Origin: Chamaecrista fasciculata
Taxonomy: Eukaryota > Streptophyta > Magnoliopsida > Fabales > Fabaceae
NCBI GenBank assembly: GCA_003254925.1
Contig: QANZ01044835.1
Span: 138,751-202,750 of the forward strand
DNA length: 64,000 nucleotides
Direction of reading: 5' to 3'
Shown: piece by piece, positions 23,700-34,200 of the stretch
How the letters are laid out: each line of letters opens with the position of its first letter
Position numbering within the stretch: position 1 is the stretch's first letter
Program-made: the position numbers and the translations under genes
The notes under the pieces: model-generated
The model's database searches: none
What the model saw: the letters and a program-made list of their open reading frames with translations, nothing else
Told to the model about the DNA's origin: nothing

Positions 23700-24790
23700 T
23701 TAATTTTGTTTTATTTTGGTCATCAAATTTTCACATTTGTTTTGTTTTGGTCACCAAAATATGATTTCATATGGTTTTATTTTCTACCATTGTTTCTAAC
23801 CTGAACAATTAAAATGGATCATTTGTCATTCATATGTGTCATAATAAGTGAATTGGCAAAGGGAGAAAGAAAAATTTTCATTCTTAGTCACAAATTGAAA
23901 ATAAATTTGTAGTTTATTATTTTTATCTTCAAGTTTAATTTTGACTAAGAGTGAAAATTTTTTTCTTTCTTTATCAATTCACTATATTAAGCCACATATG
24001 AGAGATAGAAATGGTCAATCTCAACCATCAAGGTTATAAATAACATAAGAAACTCAACAAAAATACATTTTGGGACTAAAACAAAGCAAATCTGAAAGTT
24101 TGAGGACCAAAACAAAACAAAAAGATGTTTTAGGACTAAAATAAAACTTACCCTATAGTTTGAGAACCAAAATAAGATTTTAACCTAAATAAAAAAAATC
24201 AATTCTTTGCAGCCTTGTTTATTCATTTGTGTTTCGAAAATATATTTTTTTCAATCAATTTTATCTTTTATCTTTCGTATGAATTCATTAATAAGTTAAT
24301 TAAAATAATACTTACGTGGTAGTTATAAAATAAGAACTTCAAACTTGGCCAAAAAAAAAAAAAGAACTTCTAACAAATAACAATATAATGAAGCAGAATT
24401 AAGAATATCATAATTAATAATTAATTAGCCTAATATATATAACTTTTATATGAGAAATTATTAATATTGCGTCATCAACTTAGTAATTAAACTTCGTTAC
24501 GTTCCATAATTAATTTAATCAAATAATTTAATTAATCCAAAATGTATATATATATATATAATTTTCAATTTTGGAAAACTAAAATATCAAATATTTTAAA
24601 TATCAAATAATAATTACTATGATAAACTATCAAAGGTCAAAACCTTATTTTGGTCCTTTATGTTTTCCTAAATTTCATTTTGGTCCTTAATTTCTCTTGT
24701 TCGGTTTTGGTTCTTAACGTTTCTCAACGGTTTTGTTTTAGTCTTTAATAAGTTTCTCAATATTAATGGCATTATAATGAACATCAATGT
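23700..24790. repeat. Foldback and inverted-repeat relics (partner 63420-64000)
   Basis: 23700-24180 is an inverted repeat of 'ttttggtcatcaaatttt' and 'gaccaaaacaaaac' phrases. 24180-24790 is the reverse complement, with divergence, of the window's last 580 bases (63420-64000). Part of the same block is at 30780-31250. No gene is present. Confidence 0.6.
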
Positions 24791-25070
24791 GAGGCGGTTA
24801 AAGACAAATTTTCAATGTGGATCTCTTCTCACATAAAACGTACGTACTCATTCAGGTGTGGGTCATGAGGTACTCTGATGTCTTTAAATGTGGGGCCATT
24901 AAAGAAAAATTTTCAATGTGGATCTCTTCCCACATAAAACATAAAACATACGTACTCATTCAGGTGTGGAGCATGAGGTACTCTAATGAGTTTGGTGGAG
25001 TCTTTGTAGTACAATTGTACTACACTTTATAAAAAGTAAGTAAGAATGAGAGATAAAGTACATGAGGAGA
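24790..25070. repeat. Two relic units of the 'gtggatctcttct' repeat
   Basis: A phrase of about 100 bases with 'gtggatctcttctcacat' and 'acgtactcattcaggtgtg' occurs twice in a row. It ends in the palindrome 'gtagtacaattgtactac' near 25007. The same family builds the 41170-43145 array and occurs singly at about 30580, 59810 and 60400. Confidence 0.65.
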
Positions 25071-25105
25071 GGCACATAACCTTTACTATTCACTTATTAG
25101 CCCTT

Positions 25106-25214
25106 GGATCAAGGTTTTACATCACGAGATTTGTCTAAAATAATATTTTCAACAAATCTCGTGATGTAAAACCTTAATATTTTATACAAATCTCGTGATG
25201 TAAAACCTTGATCC
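25106..25214. repeat. Perfect 29-bp inverted repeat with an extra internal copy
   Basis: 25106-25134 (starting ggatcaaggttttacatc) and 25186-25214 are exact reverse complements. A third, shorter copy (25152-25175) sits in the spacer in the orientation of the right arm. It could fold as a cruciform or RNA hairpin. The transposon family was not recognised. Confidence 0.85.
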
Positions 25215-25359
25215 AATTGTTGGAAAGTGGATAGCAAAAGCTACCCACCTTTCTATAGTATAACCCAAAGAAAAATGGTGTTAATGGGACTTAAAACTTC
25301 ATTTTATTTAACACTTTTTTTTTTCTTTTTTAATTATAATGCATTTGTATTGTAGAGGA

Positions 25360-26257
25360 TCCAAATTTCCTCATGACAAAGTGTAAAATGTGAAACATAA
25401 GCGAAGTGATGATGCATATGTGTGACCTTTTTTTGTTAGACAAGTCTATGAGAGACTTACAAAAGACAAAAGTTACAAAAATTTGAGATGCCTGCATGTC
25501 ATTCCTTAATTTCCTTGTCTTCTTTGTTGGTGGGTCCCTTCCTCACACTATTGATCAAGTTCAAAAGTACAAGATTATTAAGACAATACTATGTTGGACT
25601 AAATTGAACCACAACGTACATAAAAGATATAGAACTAATTTGAACATTCTGAATGATAATGGACTAAAATGAACTTTGAAACATAGATATAGAAGCAATT
25701 CGAACATTCGACAAAAAAAACCTTATGATGTGTAAATTTGCATTCAAACCATACATAGTCTCAATTATTTTTTTTCTTCGCACTTGTTTAGAATGAAACA
25801 TTCTCATTCACTTCTTCTACATGAAGCATTACAAATCGAGCAATTAAAAAGAATTAAACAGGCTCAATTATTACGTTTTTGAGAAAGTGAGTCTCACATA
25901 TTTATCGTTTTGTGGGACTCACACTTTTTCTCTCTACCTCTTCTTTTCTCTTCCATAATAATAATGGACCCACAAGCCGATGAGCTTTCATTACTAACAA
26001 TGTCTCGTTTTTCACCCTTATCTCACATTATATTGTTTATTGTGGGTCCTACTGAATGATAAATTTCACGTGTATTGTCAATTATAGAAACAGAAATAAA
26101 CATATATATACATGCATATATAAACACACAAACACATATCATGTCAATTGTTTCTCTCTATAATTCAAAGTTTATGACTAAGAATCCAAAAGAATCAATC
26201 AAGATATCACTACAATATCTACAAATCTTATCACATTTGGCATGGGCATGTATGGGT
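25360..26257. repeat. Flank block of the NF-YB cassette, copy a
   Basis: Directly repeated at 27838-29214, in part at 43190-43660, and related to 60660-61830. Shared phrases include 'acaagattattaagacaatacta', given here as two parts of the same phrase, 'gtgggactcacac' and 'atggacccacaagcc'. It lies just beyond the C-terminal end of each exon 2 relic, so it travelled with the NF-YB cassette. No reading frame is conserved. Confidence 0.7.
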
Positions 26258-26530
26258 ACTCTTCTATTCATCAGTCGGTGGATCATGGTTTGTTGGAGCA
26301 TTGTGGGAGCTATCATCGGCACCTGAGACATATGGCAAATGAAGATTACGATGATGTTATCGAGCATTACTCTTCGTCATTGCTAACAATGACAATGGTT
26401 GTTCGATTCGTTGGTAACAAGCAGATGAATGCAAAGACGATCACAGTGATGGCCTTGATCTTTTGCCTCCTTGGATATTCTAACTTGTGGCGGAAGACTT
26501 TGTCGTAATATCGTCACTATTTTTGTTACA
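26258..26530 (-). pseudogene. NF-YB exon 2 relic, frameshifted
   Basis: Minus-strand similarity to the histone-fold exon at 31274-31722. It includes equivalents of the helix around 'IQVIVSEFIRFI' and of the tail, but with small deletions that break the frame and add stops. It is joined directly to a 5' leader and exon 1 in opposite orientation at about 26530. It cannot encode a complete fold. Confidence 0.75.
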
Positions 26531-26619
26531 ATAGAGATTTTGGTGTCAACTCCCTCACTACTTCTTCTTCTTAATCCTTTCTTCTCCTTAATCTATTTGG
26601 TTCAATCTTCTCATTTTGA

Positions 26620-26720
26620 AAGAAATTTGTGGGTTATAGACTTGAAAGGTGGAGAAGATCCCTCTAGTCAGCACCACCAACGACTTGGTATACTACTTTC
26701 CCAACATCTCAATCCTCTTC
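26620..26720 (+). pseudogene. NF-YB exon 1 relic in the left arm
   Basis: Encodes LKGGEDPSSQHHQRLG just before a donor 'cttg|gtatac', the same phase-1 position as in the open gene at 40536-40587. The first start codon has mutated: 'gttatagacttg' replaces a form with two ATGs. The TATA region present upstream of other copies is missing, because an exon 2 relic has replaced it. Confidence 0.7.
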
Positions 26721-27469
26721 CTTCTCCATTTTCTTTTTATAATTATTATTTGAAAATTTGTTTCATCCATCTAGTAGCTATAGTGTGTGCGAAACGAAGG
26801 TCAAAAAGTTCTTCCTTCACATCCATAAGCTACAGGGTGTCATGTTAAATCTCTTGTGTGAATTAATTCAATTATCCATGGTGATTTGCATATAAGTACT
26901 AATTAGTTCTCACTTACTATGATATATATATACACGCAGGTATGAAATGAAGAAGAAAATGAAAATCTAATTTTATTTTTGTACTAATTTTTTCATGTGT
27001 CCAAATGCAACCAAGAAAAGACCATTCTCCATTAATACATCAATTGTCAAGTCCAAGACTCATACACAATGTTTTTGAATTGCTATTATACATATATATA
27101 CAACACAAGTAGTGCTGGTACGGACTTGACAATTGATGTATTGATGGAGAAGGATCTTTTCTTGTTTGCATATGATGGGCACATGAAAAAACTTGCAGAA
27201 AAAGAAAATTAGATTTGCATTTTCTTCTTCATTTAATACTTGTGTGTGTGTATATATATATTTCACACTAATTAGTGAGAATTAATTTTTTTATATGCAT
27301 ATCACCATGGACAATTGAATTAATTCACACAAGAGATTTAACATGACACCTTGTAGCTTGTGGATGTGAAGGAAGAACTTTTCGACCTTCATTTCACACA
27401 CTATAGCTACTAGATGAATGAGACAAATTTTCAAATAATAATTATGAAAAGAAAAAGGAGAAGGAAGAG

Positions 27470-27580
27470 AATTGAGAGGATGGGAATGTAGTATACCAAG
27501 TCGTTGGTGGAGCTGACTAGAGGGATCTTCTCCACCTTTCATGTCTATAACCCACAAATTTCTTTCAAAAATGAGAAGAT
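27470..27580 (-). pseudogene. NF-YB exon 1 relic in the right arm
   Basis: Minus-strand counterpart of the previous entry, encoding MKGGEDPSSQLHQRLG before 'cttg|gtatac'. The second ATG is kept and the first is lost. A frameshifted exon 2 relic follows at 27700-27823 in plus orientation. Confidence 0.7.
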
Positions 27581-27837
27581 TGATCCAAATGGATTAAGGA
27601 GAAGAAAGGATTAAGAAGAAGAAGTAGTGAGGGTGTTGACACCAAAATCACTATTGTAACAAAAATGGTGACGAGCGATATTATGACAAAGTCTTCCACC
27701 ACAAGTTAGAATATCCAAGGAGGCAAAAGATTAAGGCCATCCAAGTGATCGTCTTTAAATTCATCTGCTTGTTACCAGCGAAGCCAAGAACCATTGTCAT
27801 TGTCAGAAATGCCGAATAGTGATGCCTACATAAGCAT

Positions 27838-29214
27838 GACTTTCTTTTGTTAGACAAGACTATGAGAGACTTAGCAACAGACGAAAGTTACAAAAATTGA
27901 GATGTCTGCATGTCGTTGCTTAATTTCCTTGTCTTCTTTGTTGGTGGGTCCCTTCCTCATACTATTGATCAAGTTCAAAAGTATAAGATTATTAGGACAA
28001 TACTATTTTGGACTAAATTGAACCACAATGTACGTAAAAGACATAGAACTAATTTCAACATTCTGAACGATAATGGACTAAAATGAACTTTGAAACATAG
28101 ATAAAGAAGCAATTCGAACATTCGACCAAAAAAACCTTATGATGTGTAAATTTGCATTTTAACCATACATAGTCTCAATTATTATTTTTTTCTTGGCACT
28201 TGTTTAGAATGAAACAATCTCATTCACTTAATCTACATGAAGCATTACAAATTAAAAAGATTACACAGGCTCAATTATTACGTTTTTCAGAAAGTGAGTC
28301 TCACAAATTAATTTATTGTTTTGTGGGACTCACACTATCTCTCTCTACCTCTTCATCTTTTCTCTTTAAATTAAATTCACCAAAAATGCAAAAACTGAAA
28401 ATGCAGGGATTAGGGATGATCATGGGTAGGGTACTATGATACCCGGACCCGGACCCATATGTGAGCGGGTATCAAAATTAATCCCCATACCCATACCCTC
28501 TGGGTTGTCTAATCCCATATCCGAAAAAATTTTAAAATAAACTATTTTTTTGTTAATATAAAATTTATATTCATTCAACTTTTTACATCTATAACTACTA
28601 AAATAAAAAAATAATAAATCATAAATATGAATACATTNAAAAAATAAATCATAAATATGAATGCATTAATAAAATATTTCAATATTTATAAGAACTTTAA
28701 TACTTTTTCAATAAAAAGTGTTAAAATATTATATTTTTTATATATAAAAGTATATTTATTATTACTAATGGGTATATGGGTACGTATGGTACGGGTTGGG
28801 TACCACCACCCGGACCCATTAAGGATGGGTCCGGGTCCAGACCCATACCCATAGGGTAAATTTCAGGGTCCCCATTGGGTATGAGTATTTTGATCATCCC
28901 TAGCAGAGATTCACTTCCATAATATTAGTGGACCCCCAAGCCAATGAGCTTCTTTTACTAACAATGTCTCGTTTTTCGCCTTTTTTCACATTATATTGTT
29001 TATTTTGAGTCCTAGTGAATGATAAGTTTCATGTGTATTGTCAATTTATAGAAACACAAATAAACATATATGTATATATAAATATAAACACACACACACG
29101 CATATATCATGTCAATTGTTTTCTCTCAAAAGTTCGAAGTTCATGACTAAAAATATAAAAAAACCAATTGTGATATCACTACAATCTCTACAAATCTACA
29201 TTTAGCATGGGCAT
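27838..29214. repeat. Flank block of the NF-YB cassette, copy b
   Basis: Direct repeat of 25400-26257, interrupted by the hAT MITE at 28411-28902. It leads into another exon 2 relic. One undetermined base lies at about 28638. Confidence 0.75.
28411..28902. mobile_element. hAT-type MITE, 492 bp
   Basis: Perfect 12-bp terminal inverted repeats TAGGGATGATCA and TGATCATCCCTA. Flanking 8-bp duplications are gcagggat (28403-28410) and gcagagat (28903-28910), 7 of 8 matching. The inside has GC-rich subterminal 'acccggacccggaccc' tracts and an AT-rich core. Related flanks at about 25960 and 61470 lack it. Confidence 0.9.
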
Positions 29215-29470
29215 GTATGTACTCTTTTATTCATTAGTTAGTGGATCATGGTCTGTTGGAGCATTATGGGAGATATCACCGGCACCTGGGACATATGGTG
29301 AATGACAATTGCGATGACAATGGTTGTTGGCTTTGCTGGTAAGAAGGCAGATGAATTCAGAGAAGATCACTTGGATGGCCTTGACCTTTTGCATCCATGG
29401 ATATTCTAACTTGTGGTGGAAGAATTTGTCATAATATCGTCACCATTTTTATTATGGGAAATTATTGATC
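29215..29470 (-). pseudogene. Second NF-YB exon 2 relic
   Basis: Minus-strand similarity to the tail and part of the helix region of 31274-31722 ('ggatattctaacttgtgg', 'ttagtggatcatgg'), with internal deletions. It follows cassette flank b in the same order as 26258-26530 follows flank a. No usable frame. Confidence 0.7.
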
Positions 29471-31273
29471 AGGTTCTTGCATGCCCAACATTTTCTGAAT
29501 GCAAGGAATCTGAATCTAAAATAACATATGTACCAAAACCTTGTATTAGATATATAAAAATAGAAAATAAAAAAAATTGTGTTAGTGTGTGTTGGACTTG
29601 ACAATTGATGAATTGATGGAGAATATAATGATCTTTTCTTTATGATGGACACATGAAAAAATTAAACTTATACAAGAGATTAGATTATTATTTTTCATCT
29701 TCATTTCATATATGTGTGTGTATATATATATATATCTATCAAATAAACCAACATTTAAGTCTCTCAAATTAAAGATTATCGAATTGCTAACTCGGTCCCT
29801 AAAAGATTGAAGTATATAGTTCAGCCAAAATAAATAAATAAATAAAATGGTATACTCTTTACTCTTTGAAATATTAAAACAATAAAATATTTAGTCTATG
29901 AAAATGACTAATAATTAAGTATATTATTTTGATCTTTAAAAGATTAAACTTTGTATTTCAATCTTTCAAGGACTGAGTTATCAGCTCACTGATTTTTCAA
30001 GAGCCGAATTGTTAGTTTATTGTATATATCACACTAAATGAGAATTACTACTAACATATGCTGGTCACCACAAATGAATTAATGGTAAATTACACTTTGG
30101 TATCCTGTGGTTTAGAATGTGGCATTTGATTGACTTCTATTATTCATTGTTGCACTTTGGTACCCTAAACTTTAATTCCATTAGCCAACTAACGAAAATG
30201 GGACTATTTTGTTATTTTAAGAAACTTTGTGGGGGGGGGGGGGATAAAAGGCAATTTTGGTGGAGGAAAAAGAGGTTGAATTTACTGAAACACCAGGAAA
30301 TATTAACATTATATTATTCAAAACAATCCTTAAAAAGAAAAAAATTCTTGTTCTTTAAAAAATTTATTCCATTTGAATTTGTTACTACAAATTTATAAAA
30401 ATATGTACATCTCAAATATAATAATTAAAGAATATTATATTTGCATAAATACATACACAGTGGGCATGGAAGCTTTGTTTAATTTTATGAGATGGTATTG
30501 CAGTGGAGTGTATAAATCAAATAGGCTGCCAAATTGGTAATTAAGTGCAATTTTATGTGAATGATCCTAATTCATGTGGGGCCGTAAAAGCCAAACTTAC
30601 AGTGTGGATCACTTCTCACTCAAAACGTTCGTATTCATTCCTAAGCATTGCATGCAGATGTTGTACTTTAATGTGGGGAAGGAGGTTCTTGACAAACTGT
30701 AAAGTGTGAAAAAGTGTGAATTTTATAAGCGAATTTGACAAAGAATTAGACACGAAAATCAGTGTGAATTAATATTCACTGAATTAATTAATTAATTTGA
30801 TTAAATTAAATTATGAAACGAGGTTTAATTACTAAGATGATGAGACGACATTAACAATTGCGCACATATTGAAGTTATACTAGGCTCATTAATTAATTGT
30901 TGCTATATGATATTCTTAATTCTGCTTCATTATATTGTTAGATGTTCTTAGTTATTCATAAAAACCACGAAAATAATATTTTTTTAATTAACATGTTAAT
31001 GAATTCATAGGAATAAAGTTGATTGAAAAAATTGACCAAGAATGAAAATTTTCGTTTCTCGATCTTTCTGCTAGCTCACTTATTATGACACATATTAAAC
31101 AATGGCAGAAACCATATCTAATCACATTTTTGGGGACCAAAACAAAACAAATATGAAAATTTGAGAACCAAAATAAAGCAAAAAATAGTTTTATGACTAA
31201 AATGAAACTTATTCCACAGTTTGAAGACCAAAGTAAACATCCGACCACTTATTTACAACAATATTAATGTCTA
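29471..31273. other. Intergenic relics; no gene
   Basis: Contains intron-like NF-YB cassette DNA to about 29760, a 'gataaactaacaattcagtc'-type relic, and a piece of the 'ggtaccc' foldback family (30070-30210). There is a 14-base G run near 30230-30243, a single 'gtgtggatcacttctcac' unit at about 30590 and, at 30780-31250, part of the block shared with 24180-24790. No frame with a recognisable domain. Confidence 0.55.
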
Positions 31274-34200
31274 CTAATCAGTTGGTGGATCATTGTCCGT
31301 CGGATTGCTTGAGCTATCACGGACACCTAGGACATATGACGACTGAGGATTGCGTCGATGGCCACAAAACATCCTAAGGGGCTGAATGTAGTCGTCAAAG
31401 CCGAGCCTTTCCATTGCCACGATGATGTCATCGGGCAATACTATTTGTCGTCGTTGACGATGACAGTGGTTGTTCGCTTCACTAGTTATGAAGCGGATGA
31501 ATTCGGAGACGATCACTTGGATGGCCTCTTTTGCGTCCATGGATATTCTAACTTCTGGTGCAAGAATTTGTCGTAAAGTTGTCACCACTCTTGTCATGGG
31601 AATGTATTGATCGGGATCTCGCATGCCCACGTGTGGCGGTGCCGGTAGTGGCTGCTCATCGTTCGTCGGAACTTCTACAACTTCGCTAGGTATGACTTTT
31701 GCCGGTTGCAAGGAATCTAAATCTAAAATAAAAACATATGTACCAGCACTGCTTGTGTCAGATATTTAATAGAAATTCAAAAACATTGTGTATGTGTTTT
31801 GGGCTTGACAATTGATGAACTGAGTAAGAATTATATTTTCTTGTTTGCATATGATGGACACATGAAAAAACGTAAAGAAAAAGAAAATTAGATTTGAATT
31901 TTCTTCTTCATTTTATAAGTGCATATATATATACATTGAGTAAATTAACAATTCAACCGTTAAAAGACTACTGAATTGATAAATTGATCATTAAAATATT
32001 AAAAAATACAGTTTAGTTCCTAAAAGAATAAAATGATATACTTTTAAATCTTTTAAATATTAAAATGGTATACTATTATTTAGTCAAAAGAAAAAATTAA
32101 TAAATATACTGTTTCGATCTTTCAACAATTAGATTGTGTATTTCAATATAATCTTTCAGTGACCACACAATGATCTTTCAAAAACTGATGAATTGTTAGT
32201 TTACTCTATATATATCACACTAAGTGAGAAATATTTAGTACTAATATATGCAGGTCACAATGAACAAATGAATTTTTTTTTTTTTTTGATTCATGGGACA
32301 AGGCCTAAGATTACAAAAAACAGAAAAAACCATAAATAAAATCAGTAATTGATGGGAACATGATTGGGAGGTTGATCCTCTGGGGATACTCCAGCATTTG
32401 CCATCTGTTGTCTCTCGAGTTCGCCATGTTCATGATGTCTATCATTAGAATTTCCTGACCATAGTTGGAAGCTACTGGTTGATCTCTGCTGAAAAGTGGC
32501 TTGGGAGTGTAGATTGTGATGTCCTGGATGCCCTTTTGCTGAAGGATTTCAAGCGCTCGCCTTAGCCCTTCCAAAGCAGTGGAGACAATAGGCTTGTTTG
32601 ACGCCTCGCAAACATAAAAGTCCAAAATCGGCAGGCTATGGTCAAAATGGAAGATCCCTACTATATTCTTCTTTTTCTGTTTATGCTTGTACCAGGCGCA
32701 GAAATACCGTTGATTATAGGCATTCATGTAATGATTTCTGGACTTTTTTGTGTTCCTGCCAGTAGAAACTTCAGATCTGGTTCCTGTATTAAAGCTCTTC
32801 GTGTAGGCCTTGAGATCGTACCAACCCTTGATTATTTCATCATAATTTGCACGGCTCCCTTGGAACTTCACTTTGTTCCGATGGTTGTAAATTTGCCAAG
32901 CAAAACTGAGGATGTCCATAAACAGAGTCTGACTTAGATTGTTCTGACTTACGCTAATGAAGAGGGAGGTTACCCAATTTTTAAAACCCATACATGTTAA
33001 CTCGTCAGTCTTGATAGCCATGGGAGTAGCAAACCAAGCCGCTCTTGTGAGAGGACAGTCGAGGAAAAGGTGGTTGATGTCTTCTATGGAGTCACACCCG
33101 AAAGCGCATTTTGCATCAATGTTAAAATGTTTCTTTAGCAGGTTGGCACCCAAGGGTAGTGCGTCGGAGATGCATTTCCAGCCGAAGAGCTTAATCTTAG
33201 GTAAACCCGGGGTTCTCCAGAACTCCTTCCAGGGGAAAGTCTGTTGGTGGATAGGCTGACATGTGACAGAGAGAGCGTAGGCGTCCTTTACTGAGTATGT
33301 TCCCTTGGCGTTTCTAGTCCAAACAATTTTATCATTTGCGCCTGTATGAGAAGTAGGCAGGCTCAGGATGCGGTTGGCAGAGATGTCATCATAAATTGCT
33401 CTGACCAAGGTTGCGTCCCAGTCGCCGTTCTGGCCAATAAGCTGGGAGACGTTGGTGATGTTGCCAGGATTGTGATCCGGGGGAAACCAGAGAGGATCAG
33501 AAATAGAGATGCTCTGACCATTGCCAATTCTCCAGGAGCAGTCCTTCATGATTTCATTAATTTTGTTGCAAATGGCCCTGGCGAAGGGGGTTGTTTGGGT
33601 ATTGCTGAAAGTGGAAGAGCCGTTTCTTATTTTCTGATACTTGGCATGATATACCTGTGAAAGTAGGCAGTTTCTATCATGGATGATTCTCCAGGCTTGC
33701 CTGCCAATCATGGCATTATTGAAAGCTCCTATTCGTTTGATGCCCAGTCCCCCATATGTGATTGGGGTGCAAATAGAATGCCAAGCTTTCATGTGTGGTG
33801 AGTTACCACCGGTGTGGTTTCCCCAGAAGAAGTTGTTAATAACCGAATCACATTTGCTGGCTTCCTTCTCCGTAAGTTTGAAATAGGAAAGGTGGTACAG
33901 GGGCATGGAAGAGAGGACGGACTTGATGAGAACTACTCGGGCAGCCTGTGAGAGAAATTTGGTTTTCCAGCCCTCAAGTCTACTTTGTAATTGCTCAAAG
34001 ATGACGTCGAAGATCTTCCTGCTCCGTGGTTCCTCGTCAACGAAACTTCCCAGGTATTTCGGAAATTTTTCCACACACTTAAAAGATGCAGCTTTGGACA
34101 TCATTTTTTTGAACCTGTTCGGAGTGTTTGGACTAAAGGTGATTTCCGACTTCTGCGGGTTGATGTAGAGCCCTGAGATTGTCCCGAACCGGTCAAAAGT

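Larger units (their letters stand above)
9163..23700 (+). repeat. Segmental duplication, copy 1 (partner 43713-53940)
   Basis: Colinear direct similarity with 43713-53940. Matching pairs: 9163-9815 with 43713-44356; 10060-11130 with 44490-45505; 11690-12480 with 45640-47760; 12990-14035 with 47800-49521; 20115-21830 with 49522-51780; 22290-23700 with 51860-53940. Identity looks high by eye but was not computed. Copy 1 is longer because of a 6.1-kb Helitron. The left border lies inside an NMNAT intron, so copy 2 carries only the gene's 3' end. Confidence 0.9.
26362..27823. repeat. Large inverted repeat of NF-YB exon 1/exon 2 sequence
   Basis: Arms 26362-27053 and 27119-27823 are reverse complements with moderate divergence, separated by about 65 bases. 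Each arm runs from an exon 2 relic through a leader into an exon 1 relic encoding ...KGGEDPSSQ..HQRLG, then intron-like DNA. The exon 2/leader junction ('gtaacaa' beside 'gattttggtgtcaac') is the same in both arms, so the fusion came first and the inversion-duplication second. Confidence 0.85.

Noticed and set aside
26075..26848. Plus-strand frames of 83, 88 and 125 codons
   Set aside because: They cross an antisense NF-YB exon 2 relic, a leader and an exon 1 relic; only the short KGGEDPSSQ part is real coding ancestry.
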